The notes beneath the pieces are model-generated. The model made no database searches, was not told the DNA's origin, and saw nothing but the letters and a program-made list of their open reading frames with translations. 64,000 nt of DNA from Levilactobacillus namurensis DSM 19117 (lineage in GTDB: Bacteria > Bacillota > Bacilli > Lactobacillales > Lactobacillaceae). Position numbers and translations under genes: made by a program. Of this stretch, positions 40,528-49,034 are shown in pieces (positions within the stretch are counted from its first letter, which is position 1; the number at the start of each line of letters is the position of its first letter). The stretch covers positions 41,904-105,903 of the forward strand of contig NZ_AZDT01000042.1 in NCBI RefSeq assembly GCF_001434785.1. Direction: 5' to 3'.

Positions 40528-42249
40528 TTAGTTGGTGATTTGCTTAAGCGTTAGGCTCCCGGTACCAGGATATAGGGACATCCGTTGGGCCCGGTAACTC
40601 CAATCGCCGTGTGCGAAGTGGGTGCGGTCCACGTCGAAGACGATTTGCTTAGTCTTGCGGTTGACCTCGACGAACTCGCTGCGTTTGCCCCAGTCGGCGT
40701 AACCAAAGCCAATCAGCGTGTTGCCTTTACCCACGGCGTAACTACTGCCGACGATGTTGGTGAAGTTCCGTTTGCCTAAACGCTGGCCGAATTCCCAGGT
40801 CTTGGTTACGGTCTTCTTCAACTGATTGATCGTCACGATTTCTCCGGCGGACCACTGCTTAGATTGCGCCGTCTTGCCCCGGGTGACGGGGACGTTGTTG
40901 TCGTAGAACTCGAGTTCGATCTTGTCCCCTGGGTGTTGGGACTGGTGAATCAGTTGAACCGCGTGTTGGCCGCCGTTATAACGGAAGTGCTTGTTCGTGG
41001 GTTGTAGCAGGTACTTTTGGTAGGACTTCGGTAGTTTCTCCGGTGCGGCTAAGATCCACTTGAGCTTGGTGGTCTTGTAGTTGATGGCGAAGATCATGTC
41101 CTGATTACGCCCGGAAACGATTAACTCGTCACGCTTCTGGTCGTAAACCATGGAGTTTTGGTGGAACCAATCGATCTTCCCGTCCGGCCGGTGCGTCCCA
41201 TCGTACTGGGTGTAAGCCGACTTAGGCAAAATGCGCTTGAGGTCGATGACCTTGACGATTTTACCGGTCTTGTAGTTTAGTTCAATCATGGTATCTTCAA
41301 CGAACTTCTTACTCCCGTCGTCCACGGTCAAGAGTAAGTTGTGGTTCGGCAACTCGATGGCGTCGTGGTGAATCACCGTGTTGGTGGACAGCTTATTGGG
41401 ATCCTGACGAGTCGGGAAGAGTCCGTTCATGTTGTACTGGCGGTAGACCCGGCCGTAAAAGTCGGTCTCGCGTAACGCGTTGTACTTGTGTTCGCTATCG
41501 CTGATCTTGGTTAAAATCAACAGGTGGTGGTTCTGGAGTTCCTTGAAGACGTGGGAGATTTTCTGGGTACTGTACCAGCGAATCTTACCGCGAGCATCTA
41601 AGCCGTAGGTGTAGCCCTGACTGCTGACGGCGAAGGTCAGCTTGGTGTGACCCTGACCTAAGGCCATCTGCTTCGGGTGACTGGTTTTTAAGGTGTTGGT
41701 CCCGATTCCCTTAGGCGCTTTGGTGGTGGTCATCCGGTACGTGTGTCGGGTGACCTGCCCGTCCTTAGTGGTGAAGCGCAGGGTGACCCGGTTGGCCCGG
41801 CCAGCGTAGAGACCTAAGACCCCAACGCTGTGTTGCGTCCGGTAGCCGGGTAAGGTCTGCTTGATGGTGGTGGCAGGCCGGTTACCGTGCACCACTAAGC
41901 GAACGCGGGTGGGTTGGGCCGTCTTGACCAGGATCAACCCGGATAACGGCGACGTCTTGTAAGGGTTCACCACCACTTTGGCTTGAGCTGGCCCCACCTT
42001 GACTTGTTGTAAGTCGTGCTGGTAGGTCTTGGTCAGCTGGTTAGTGGCCGTGGTGTTCTTGGTCGACAGCGCCGGCCGGATGTTGAGCTTGATTTGGTTG
42101 GTGGAGAGGATGTCCGGCTTGTCGTAGTGTTGATGGACCAACAGGTACCGGCGAATCAGGTGGCGTTCGTGATAGGCGGTGGCGCCCCCCGCAATCAGTA
42201 GGACCACCAGCACACCGGCGGTAATCCCCCAAAATTTTTTCTTATTCAT
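40528..42249 (-). CDS. Membrane-anchored aryl-sulfate sulfotransferase-like protein
   Basis: A 573-residue protein of the arylsulfotransferase (ASST) family. One N-terminal transmembrane helix (about 7-28) anchors it outside the membrane. A long beta-propeller follows with family motifs VIHHDAIELPNHNLLLTVDD, DWFHQNSMVYD and GGQHAVQLI, whose His residues match the ASST catalytic set. ASST enzymes move sulfate between phenols without PAPS. In lactobacilli the real donor and acceptor are unknown, and a wall-linked role is possible. No DsbA/DsbL-type partner is present. Start follows AAGGGAGTG. Confidence 0.88.
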   Translation of the reverse strand: MNKKKFWGITAGVLVVLLIAGGATAYHERHLIRRYLLVHQHYDKPDILSTNQIKLNIRPALSTKNTTATNQLTKTYQHDLQQVKVGPAQAKVVVNPYKTSPLSGLILVKTAQPTRVRLVVHGNRPATTIKQTLPGYRTQHSVGVLGLYAGRANRVTLRFTTKDGQVTRHTYRMTTTKAPKGIGTNTLKTSHPKQMALGQGHTKLTFAVSSQGYTYGLDARGKIRWYSTQKISHVFKELQNHHLLILTKISDSEHKYNALRETDFYGRVYRQYNMNGLFPTRQDPNKLSTNTVIHHDAIELPNHNLLLTVDDGSKKFVEDTMIELNYKTGKIVKVIDLKRILPKSAYTQYDGTHRPDGKIDWFHQNSMVYDQKRDELIVSGRNQDMIFAINYKTTKLKWILAAPEKLPKSYQKYLLQPTNKHFRYNGGQHAVQLIHQSQHPGDKIELEFYDNNVPVTRGKTAQSKQWSAGEIVTINQLKKTVTKTWEFGQRLGKRNFTNIVGSSYAVGKGNTLIGFGYADWGKRSEFVEVNRKTKQIVFDVDRTHFAHGDWSYRAQRMSLYPGTGSLTLKQITN

Positions 42250-42474
42250 TGAATGTGCACTCCCTTAGATAGTCTACACTAAAATCTTTTTAAGCACTCG
42301 TTGTAGTTTACCAATTTTTGGGGACGGGGACAACCGCTTCCATGGGGAAGCTCATCGGATTGGTGTTTTTCTCACATGATTAAGGGGCAAAATTAGGGTC
42401 CAGTTTCCCGGGAAAACACGGTATACTAGGGAGTATTGAGGACGCGGGTAGACCGCGAGAAAAGGGGACGACAC

Positions 42475-43191
42475 ATGACAGCGGCAGATCGCATTAATCT
42501 TAAGGCGGGGGCCAAGAAACAGGTTCTCGACCAGTTTAAATTTTATTTCTTACTTGCCATTTTATGGCTGGCCTTGAACTGGGTCAGCGAAATGATTTCG
42601 GATCGAAACGTTAGTGGCCTACAGCGCATCTTGGAGGGGACCGATAGTTTAGCAACCTCAGCGGGGGCACTGTCCTTTGCGGGACTGTTAGTCATCGTGA
42701 GCTTGATGTTGCGGGCTGGGGTGCAGCTGACCATGGTTGATCTCGACCGGGGAACGGCCCAATTCGACAACCCAATGCAACGCGGCTTCAAGCTCTTTGA
42801 AGACAGTCATTACTTCTGGGGATGGGTCGGCATTAGCATACTAGCTGGAATCTTTGTCTTTTTCTGGAGCTGGTTGCTCTTCATTCCCGGCATCATCAAG
42901 ACCTATTCATACTCCCAAGCGTTCTACATCTACCGGGACGCTTATGACCAGGGCCATCCCATCACGGTGCTCGAAGCGATTACCCGTTCGCGGCACATGA
43001 TGGACGGCAATAAGGGCTTCTTGTTCGTCATGGACCTGAGCTTCATTCTGTGGTTCATGTTGAGCGGCCTGTTCTTCGGCATTCCAGCCATCTTTGTAAT
43101 GCCGTATTACGACCAGACCCGTGCCAAGTTCTACAACCAACTGGTCGTCCGCCAAGCCGCCCAAGCCGGCGCCAATTCATCATTGAACTAG
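42475..43191 (+). CDS. DUF975 family membrane protein
   Basis: A 238-residue membrane protein with about five helices. The conserved YSQAFYIYRDAY...VLEAITRSRHMMDGNKGFLF segment defines DUF975. The ATG at 42475 follows AAAAGGGGA (42460-42468); an upstream GTG-type extension lacks a site. Function of the family is unknown; it is widespread in lactic acid bacteria. Monocistronic, with a repeat pair downstream. Confidence 0.88.
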   Translation: MTAADRINLKAGAKKQVLDQFKFYFLLAILWLALNWVSEMISDRNVSGLQRILEGTDSLATSAGALSFAGLLVIVSLMLRAGVQLTMVDLDRGTAQFDNPMQRGFKLFEDSHYFWGWVGISILAGIFVFFWSWLLFIPGIIKTYSYSQAFYIYRDAYDQGHPITVLEAITRSRHMMDGNKGFLFVMDLSFILWFMLSGLFFGIPAIFVMPYYDQTRAKFYNQLVVRQAAQAGANSSLN

Positions 43192-43221
43192 GACTGAAAG
43201 TAAACGGTGGTGCTAGCCAGC

Positions 43222-43374
43222 GCCTTACCGGACGGCCAGACAGGGCTGGAACGCCGTGGGCACCACTTCGAGCCACAGGGCGGTCTCGAAGCTGGGCCTT
43301 TTCCTAGGCGAGCTGAAGAACGCTCACCAAGGAAAATTTTACGGCTGAGCCCTGTCTGGCCGTCCTCCCGGCTT
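43222..43374 (+). repeat. Structured intergenic repeat, copy F
   Basis: Full-length copy just after the DUF975 gene. Outer arm GGACGGCC/GGCCGTCC differs from copy B (GGGCGGCC/GGCCGCCC) by one compensatory pair. Internal stems CTTCGAG/CTCGAAG, TTTTCCT/AGGAAAA and GAGC/GCTC. Confidence 0.88.
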
Positions 43375-43421
43375 ACATGGGTACTGCTGGCAACGCGAGT
43401 TGTGTCATTTATGTACAATGG

Positions 43422-43512
43422 TAAGGCCCCGGTGGCCGCTAGGGCTCAGCCGGTGAAATTGGCGTTAGCCGAGTGGTTTTTCTCGGCTTAGGCCAAGGCC
43501 CGCCCGGTAAGG
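43422..43512 (-). repeat. Structured intergenic repeat, copy G (internal deletion)
   Basis: Minus-strand copy that starts GCCTTACCGGGCG and jumps straight to GGCCTTGGC, so the 5' outer arm and first hairpin are missing. The second hairpin (TTGGC...GCCAA with inner AGCCGAG/CTCGGCT) and the CACCGGCTGAGCC 3' part remain. Faces copy F, 47 bases apart. Confidence 0.75.
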
Positions 43513-43562
43513 CGGATGAGTATCGCAAATGTTGAGATTAAGAGAGTAAATTGGAACATGAC

Positions 43563-43600
43563 GTGGGACAAAGGACCGGGATTGGGGCCTTTGCCCCACG
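43563..43600. other. Strong hairpin upstream of EamA gene
   Basis: GTGGGaCAAAGG / CCTTTGCCCCAC can form a long stem about 50 bases before the EamA gene. No T-run follows; role unknown. Confidence 0.4.
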
Positions 43601-43648
43601 TTCGACCTAAGAGAGAGAATTTGATTGAGAAGGGATTGAAACAAGGGT

Positions 43649-44524
43649 ATGCAACAACGTGAGCACTTATTGAAGGGGCACTTAGTCGCGCTTCTGACGA
43701 TTTTTCTGTGGGGGATCACTTACATTTCTACCAAGATCCTGTTAACGGATTTTGCCCCGTTAGAGATTCTGTTGATTCGCTTTGTGATTGGGTTAGTCGG
43801 GTTATTTCTGGTCTATCCGCGGTTCTTTAAATTTACGTCGTGGAAGGAGGAGGGCGCCCTAGCAGCGGCTGGCCTCCTGGGCATCTGCCTGTATTACCTG
43901 TTTGAAAATATCGCGTTGACCTTCACCTATGCGTCCAACATCGGGGTCATCGTCTCGACCTCGCCACTCTTTATCGCCCTAATTGCGGCGGCTTTGGGGC
44001 GGCAACGGTTGACGAAGCACTTTGTCTTGGGCTTCGTGGCGTCTATGGCAGGAATCTCGTTGATTTCGTTGAACGGGAGTGGGGTGCACATCAACGTCGC
44101 TGGGGATGTTTTGGCCCTATTAGCTGCGCTGATCTGGGCGCTGTATTCTTACGTGGTCAGCTACCTGAACACCCTGGGCCATAACCCGGTCCAGGTGACC
44201 CGGCGGACTTTCATCTACGGGATCATCTTCATCTTGCCGGTCTTCTTCGCGACTCACGGGCAGGTCAAGTTCGGCTTGATTCTGCAGTCGCAGAACCTGG
44301 TCAACTTCCTGTTCTTGGGCCTGGGGGCCTCAGCACTGTGTTTCTTGAGTTGGGCCTACGCGGTCAAAAAGCTGGGCACGGTCAAGACCAGTATCTACAT
44401 CTACCTGGTCCCCGTCGTCACGGTGGTCACGGCTTGGCTGATCTTGCATGAACCCATCACACCACTGGTCATCGTGGGCATCCTGTTGACCATTGGGGGT
44501 CTGGTGGTCTCTGCACGACAATAA
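43649..44524 (+). CDS. DMT/EamA-family transporter
   Basis: A 291-residue permease with ten predicted helices arranged as two EamA repeats (about 10-140 and 150-288). Typical stretches are WGITYISTKILL, LEILLIRFVIG, TSPLFIALIAA and LVPVVTVVTAWLILHEPI. DMT members export amino acids, metabolites or drugs; substrate unknown. Ended by a strong terminator shared with the convergent racemase gene. Confidence 0.92.
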   Translation: MQQREHLLKGHLVALLTIFLWGITYISTKILLTDFAPLEILLIRFVIGLVGLFLVYPRFFKFTSWKEEGALAAAGLLGICLYYLFENIALTFTYASNIGVIVSTSPLFIALIAAALGRQRLTKHFVLGFVASMAGISLISLNGSGVHINVAGDVLALLAALIWALYSYVVSYLNTLGHNPVQVTRRTFIYGIIFILPVFFATHGQVKFGLILQSQNLVNFLFLGLGASALCFLSWAYAVKKLGTVKTSIYIYLVPVVTVVTAWLILHEPITPLVIVGILLTIGGLVVSARQ

Positions 44525-44534
44525 TTGGGTACCA

Positions 44535-44588
44535 AAAGGGCTCCTGAATCGTCACGATAACGAATCGTGACCACTCAGGAGCCCTTTT
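44535..44588. terminator. Bidirectional terminator
   Basis: AAAAGGGCTCCTGA...TCAGGAGCCCTTTT with an inner CGTCACGAT-type stem between the convergent EamA and murI genes. Confidence 0.9.
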
Positions 44589-44595
44589 TAGCGAC

Positions 44596-45381
44596 TTATT
44601 GGTCGAGACCGTAACGGTAGAGGTGGCGGTAAAGCGCCAGTTCCTCCGGGGTATTGCGGCTACTGTAAAAATCAATCTGCCGGTCGGTATTCGGGGCCGT
44701 CCGCAAGAGGTCTTGGTCGGTCAGGTGCCGGACCAGGTTCTTGGCCAGTCCTTCGTAGCCCGTGTAGATCTGGACCGGATGGTCGAATTCAGCCGCAATT
44801 AAGTCAGCGGCGAAAGGATAGTGGGTACACCCCAGGACCACGGCGTCGATGGGCTGGGTCTTGACGTCCGCCATCAGCTGGTCAATCAACGCCTGAATCC
44901 GTGGCAAGCCCGCGTGCCCCAGCTCGATGGTGTCGGCCAATCCCGGGCAGGGGAGCGAGTAGATCTGGGTGGTGGCTTGGAACTTCGCGACCTGGGCCTG
45001 GTACTTAGGCAGACTGATGGTCAGCGGCGTGGCCATCACCAGAATGTGTTGGCGCCCCGCATCGACGGCCTGCTTTAAGGCGGGCTCGATTCCTAAGATG
45101 GGCAGATTCGGATTGGCGACCATCAACTGCTGCTTGGCCGCACTGGTCGCGGTATTGCAGGCGATGACTACGGCCTTGACCTGGTGATGCTTGAGTTGGT
45201 CTAAGACCTGGCTGGCCAGAACGCAGACCTTCTCGGAACTCTTCTCACCGTACGGGGCGTTAGCGGAGTCCCCGTAGAAAATAAAATTCTCATTTGGCAA
45301 CGCCTGAGCCAGCGTCCTGAGAGTACTGATCCCCCCGACGCCAGAATCAAAGACGCCAATGGGTGCAGTTTGCTTTGACAT
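44596..45381 (-). CDS. murI: Glutamate racemase
   Basis: A 261-residue cofactor-independent racemase that makes D-glutamate for peptidoglycan. Catalytic Cys pair is C75 in IACNTATS and C185 in GCTHYPF; the N-terminal IGVFDSGVGGIST and FYGDSANAPYG stretches are diagnostic. Length is standard. Start follows TAGGAGGCG. It is alone on its strand, not in a dcw-type cluster. Confidence 0.97.
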   Translation of the reverse strand: MSKQTAPIGVFDSGVGGISTLRTLAQALPNENFIFYGDSANAPYGEKSSEKVCVLASQVLDQLKHHQVKAVVIACNTATSAAKQQLMVANPNLPILGIEPALKQAVDAGRQHILVMATPLTISLPKYQAQVAKFQATTQIYSLPCPGLADTIELGHAGLPRIQALIDQLMADVKTQPIDAVVLGCTHYPFAADLIAAEFDHPVQIYTGYEGLAKNLVRHLTDQDLLRTAPNTDRQIDFYSSRNTPEELALYRHLYRYGLDQ

Positions 45382-45496
45382 ACGAAACGCCTCCTAAGCT
45401 TCCATTAAAGGCCTTTTTTGGTTTCGATGCAACACTGTTCACCCGGATTGGCGGGTAAGGTAACGGATTCTTAGCAAATTCAAATTGTTTTTTCGA

Positions 45497-45519
45497 GTGT
45501 ACTGTGTATAATAGTACAC
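45497..45519 (+). promoter_or_regulatory. GntR (YtrA-type) operator over -10 box
   Basis: GTGTACT-N9-AGTACAC, a perfect inverted repeat, encloses the -10 TATAAT (45507-45512); a -35 TTGTTT lies 16 bases upstream (45485-45490). Such placement means binding of the regulator encoded next would block RNA polymerase. Confidence 0.75.
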
Positions 45520-45560
45520 ACAGAACACATGGAAAACCCAGATAGTGAGAGGTGAAGGGC

Positions 45561-45932
45561 ATGCAACTTAGGGATGAATCCAGCCTGCCGTACTACGAGC
45601 AACTCGTGTTACGCGTCAAGCAACAGATTGTGCAGGGCATCCTGCAGCCCGGCGACCGGTTGCCGTCCGTGCGTGACATGGCGCGGCAGGAACAATTGAA
45701 CCCCAATACAGTCAGCAAGGCCTATAAGCAATTAGAGACCCAGCAGGTCATCATGACCATTCGGGGAAAGGGGACCTACGTTCGGGACACCACGACGTCC
45801 GGGAACAATACCGCCCAGATTACGGCATCTAAGCGACGCTTATTGACGCTGTTAACGGAGATTCGTTACTTGGGCGTCCCGGCGAGTGACGTGATTGCCT
45901 GGATCAAAACGGCCTATGAGGAGGAAGATTGA
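45561..45932 (+). CDS. GntR-family regulator (YtrA type)
   Basis: A 123-residue short GntR protein: winged helix (YYEQLVLRVKQQIVQGILQPGDRLPSVRDMA; LNPNTVSKAYKQLE) with a short helical tail and no ligand domain. The ATG at 45561 follows AGAGGTG with seven bases of spacing. It is first in an operon with one ABC ATPase and two permeases, and its stop codon abuts the ATPase start. It likely represses the operon through the palindrome at 45497-45519. Confidence 0.92.
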   Translation: MQLRDESSLPYYEQLVLRVKQQIVQGILQPGDRLPSVRDMARQEQLNPNTVSKAYKQLETQQVIMTIRGKGTYVRDTTTSGNNTAQITASKRRLLTLLTEIRYLGVPASDVIAWIKTAYEEED

Positions 45933-46823
45933 ATGTTACACGTAAACCAGTTGAGTAAAACGATCGATCACCGACCGATTATTGAAGAGATTGATTTTAC
46001 CTGGCAACCCGGTGAAATCGTGGGGTTGGTCGGCCGAAACGGAGTCGGGAAGACCACCCTTTTTCGGGCCATGACCAACCAGTACGTCGCCGATAGTGGC
46101 CAGGTCACCATTGATGACCACGACCTCCAAGCGGAACCGCAATTTCAACAGCACTTATTCTTTATTGATACCCAGTACAACTTTATGGGCAATTATCGGT
46201 TGCGGGAGTTACCCGACTTCTACGCGTTGGTCTACACGAACTTCGACCGCGACCGGTACGTTAAGCTGCTCCAGCACTTTGACCTGCAGCTGAACGACCA
46301 GTATCGCCGGCTGTCTAAGGGGATGCGGGCGTTGGTCAACGTGATCTTGGCGCTGACGTCGAATGCGACCTACATCGTCTTGGATGAACCATTCGATGGC
46401 CTAGACGTCATCGTGCGGGAGAACATCGCGACCATGGTAATCGACGAGGTTGCCGACCAGACCAAGGGCTTCTTGATCTCGTCACACGACTTAAACGAAT
46501 TAGACGGACTAAGTGACCGGGTCCTGCTCCTCAAGGAGAGTCGTTTAGCACACGATTACAACCTCGAAGACGTGCGGGCCACAGCCAAGAAGGTCCAGCT
46601 GGTCTTCAAGGATAAAGTGATTCCGGAAGTCTTGAAGCAAAACAGTAAGTTGATCCGGGTCTCCGGTCGTGTCTTGGTCGTGGTCTTCCCCGAATATACG
46701 GACGAGTTGGATGCCCAATTACGGGCGTTACAACCGGTACTCTTCGAGGAATTGTCACTGACTTTGGAAGACCTGTTCCGAGCGAACCTATCGCAGGACA
46801 CGGGTTACCAGATGATGAAGTAG
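45933..46823 (+). CDS. ABC transporter ATP-binding protein (YtrB-like)
   Basis: A 296-residue ATPase. Walker A GRNGVGKT is in the first 45 residues, the signature is LSKGMRA (Lys-Gly in place of Gly-Gly), and Walker B reads IVLDEPFDGLD. The LSKGM signature and C-terminal extension are typical of the YtrB/EcsA-like group linked to GntR regulators. Starts immediately after the gntR stop. It energises the two permeases that follow. Confidence 0.93.
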   Translation: MLHVNQLSKTIDHRPIIEEIDFTWQPGEIVGLVGRNGVGKTTLFRAMTNQYVADSGQVTIDDHDLQAEPQFQQHLFFIDTQYNFMGNYRLRELPDFYALVYTNFDRDRYVKLLQHFDLQLNDQYRRLSKGMRALVNVILALTSNATYIVLDEPFDGLDVIVRENIATMVIDEVADQTKGFLISSHDLNELDGLSDRVLLLKESRLAHDYNLEDVRATAKKVQLVFKDKVIPEVLKQNSKLIRVSGRVLVVVFPEYTDELDAQLRALQPVLFEELSLTLEDLFRANLSQDTGYQMMK

Positions 46824-46835
46824 GGGGCAGAGCAG

Positions 46836-47789
46836 ATGCAAACATCATTAATGCAACTTCTGTGGCGCCATTATCGACGCCGGATGGGGGCACTGGGCGT
46901 GATTGCGGTGCTCTTGGGATTCTGGTTAGCCTGGTCGGAGACGGGCAGTTGGTCGCACCAGTTAACGGGCGCCATCTTTGATGCCCAGATCCACCAGTGG
47001 ACCGTCTACACGCAAGCTACTATGGGGAGTCTGTCCCTGTATCCGGGTGGCCTCCTCTTCATGGGCCTGCTGGTCGGGTTATTGCTGATGAACGGGGACC
47101 TCAAGGACCACTTCAACGGGTTCCTCTTCATGAGCGGCTACCGGCGCACCACCATTTACTGGCACAAAGCCTTGCTGGGCATTGGAACCCTCTTGGCGAT
47201 GGCCTTAGTCACGACGGTGATCCACTACGCCGTCTACCTGAGCCACTTGGCGCCCGGGCAGACGTTCAATCTGGCGCTCCCCGGCCTACTGACTAGTTGG
47301 GGGTACGGCTTCTTACAGACCGTTGGTTTCTTTACCATTGGGTGGTTTGCCGCGTTAATCGTGGGCCAGACCGGACCATTGGTCATCACCGTCGCCGGTT
47401 TTCTGGTATCCCTGATTGGGGTGGTGCCGGTGATTGAACGACTCTGGTTCCCGACCCAGCCAGTTAGCGCCCAAGCGGATGCTCGCTTGGCGGGCGTCCT
47501 GGCCCTGGGGTGGCTCCTGGCGATCGTGATTTTATTGCCGTGGGGCGCGTGGCTTTACCGGCGGCTGTCATTAGAAAATGACGGGCACTACCTGCTCTTT
47601 GCGGGACTGCGGTGGCCGGTCTTCCTGGTTTACGTGGTGTACCTGGGACTGATTTTCGTGGGTAACCACATAGCCTGGTCACCCATGACCTTGATCTATG
47701 CCGCTTTCGTGGTCTTTGGGTACCTTTGGCTCTGGCGGCCGCACCCCTTAGAGTGGTGGCGCCGGCGGCATACTGGGATTGAGAAATAG
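46836..47789 (+). CDS. ABC transporter permease 1
   Basis: A 317-residue membrane protein with six or seven helices. It shares the architecture and many stretches with the next gene product (FNGFLFMSGYRRTTIYWHK compared with FNQFLFASGYRRSVIYWTK; WFAALIVGQTGPLVIT compared with WFAALIVGQTGPLMVT), so the two are tandem duplicates. No substrate can be assigned; related GntR-linked systems respond to cell-wall antibiotics. Confidence 0.88.
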   Translation: MQTSLMQLLWRHYRRRMGALGVIAVLLGFWLAWSETGSWSHQLTGAIFDAQIHQWTVYTQATMGSLSLYPGGLLFMGLLVGLLLMNGDLKDHFNGFLFMSGYRRTTIYWHKALLGIGTLLAMALVTTVIHYAVYLSHLAPGQTFNLALPGLLTSWGYGFLQTVGFFTIGWFAALIVGQTGPLVITVAGFLVSLIGVVPVIERLWFPTQPVSAQADARLAGVLALGWLLAIVILLPWGAWLYRRLSLENDGHYLLFAGLRWPVFLVYVVYLGLIFVGNHIAWSPMTLIYAAFVVFGYLWLWRPHPLEWWRRRHTGIEK

Positions 47790-47800
47790 GGGGCGGACTG

Positions 47801-48724
47801 ATGACAAAACACTTATTAGCGCTTTTCTGGCAACGGTATCGGCAACGTTTCTGGGCGTTACTGGCGATTTCACTGGTTATGGGCTTGATCCTGGCCTTGT
47901 TGAACGTGACGACCTGGAATTTGTCGGCGACCGACACCCTATTCGGGAACCAAATTCACCGTTGGGAACCCTACCTGGGTAGCGCCAACGCAACTTTTTC
48001 GCTGTATTCGTACTGGTTGGTCTTCGTGTTCTGGTTGGGCGGCTTGTTTTTAATGCTGCTGGATCGCACGGAGAACTTTAACCAGTTCTTATTCGCCAGC
48101 GGCTACCGCCGTTCAGTAATCTATTGGACCAAGCTGGGCATGAGCCTGGTGGGGTTAGTAGCGGTGGCCGTGATTACGACGCTGGAACAGTACCTGATCT
48201 ACTGGCTGCACGTCCCCCATGGCGTCACCCTCAACTTAGCTTGGCCGGGGGTGCTGACCTCGTGGGCTCTAGGACTGGCGATGTCACTGGGGATGTTTGC
48301 CCTGAGCTGGTTTGCCGCGTTGATCGTGGGCCAGACCGGGCCATTGATGGTGACCATTGGTGGGTTTACCATTTCGTTGATTGGAGTCGTCAACATCATC
48401 CAGGGCCTGCTGCACCACTGGACCAGTGCCCAACGGGATTGGTTGGCCGTGGGACTCTGGTTAGCGGCCAGTCTGATTTTGTGGGTCTGGGGCGCCGGTC
48501 TGTTCGGCCGCCTCTCCCTGGAGCATAACGGGGAGTACCTGTTATTCCCTAAGTTGCGCTTGCCGTTGTACCTAGTCTTCGTAGTCTACATGACGGCACT
48601 GTTCACCATTAATGGAACGGACCTAGTGGCGGGGGCTTGGACCTTTGTCTTAACGTCGCTTTTCGGCTACGGCTGGTTGTGGCGCCCACACTGGTTAGAG
48701 GACTGGCGGCAGCGCCACGCGTAG
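47801..48724 (+). CDS. ABC transporter permease 2
   Basis: A 307-residue paralogue of the preceding permease, 11 bases downstream; likely forms a heterodimer with it. Six or seven hydrophobic helices, N-terminal LLALFWQRYRQRFWALLAIS and C-terminal WLWRPHWLEDW mirroring WLWRPHPLEWW of its partner. Last gene of the operon. Confidence 0.88.
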   Translation: MTKHLLALFWQRYRQRFWALLAISLVMGLILALLNVTTWNLSATDTLFGNQIHRWEPYLGSANATFSLYSYWLVFVFWLGGLFLMLLDRTENFNQFLFASGYRRSVIYWTKLGMSLVGLVAVAVITTLEQYLIYWLHVPHGVTLNLAWPGVLTSWALGLAMSLGMFALSWFAALIVGQTGPLMVTIGGFTISLIGVVNIIQGLLHHWTSAQRDWLAVGLWLAASLILWVWGAGLFGRLSLEHNGEYLLFPKLRLPLYLVFVVYMTALFTINGTDLVAGAWTFVLTSLFGYGWLWRPHWLEDWRQRHA

Positions 48725-49034
48725 GAGACGGTGGTTTAGCCGTTGAACGACTTTACCATTTCTTTAACAGCCACCGGGCCATTTCGTGCTACTATCTTAG
48801 ATGAGCCATGAGTTGGGAGACCAACTCGATTGCGTGGCCAAGTAACGACCGACAGTTTAGCAATGATGATGGCCAGAGAGAGTAGGCATAAGATAACTTG
48901 TTTAATGTGACGCAGGAGTAGGGTCATAACCAATTGCGTCATGGGGAACTGCTGGGCGTTGGGGAACAATCAGCAGGCTAAAAGGGGCACCGTCCAATTA
49001 GATGGACGGTGCCCCTTTTTGGTGTGTCCGGAGA
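48725..49034. other. Convergent intergenic region
   Basis: 310 bases. A 77-codon minus-strand frame (48736-48969) includes one hydrophobic stretch but no ribosome-binding site at its TTG or ATG starts, and I do not call it. A strong bidirectional terminator lies at 48980-49020. Confidence 0.4.
48980..49020. terminator. Bidirectional terminator
   Basis: AAAGGGGCACCGTCCA / TGGACGGTGCCCCTTTTT between convergent operons. Confidence 0.92.

Noticed and set aside
48736..48969. 77-codon minus-strand frame with one hydrophobic stretch
   Set aside because: Starts at TTG or an ATG without Shine-Dalgarno, between two convergent operons.
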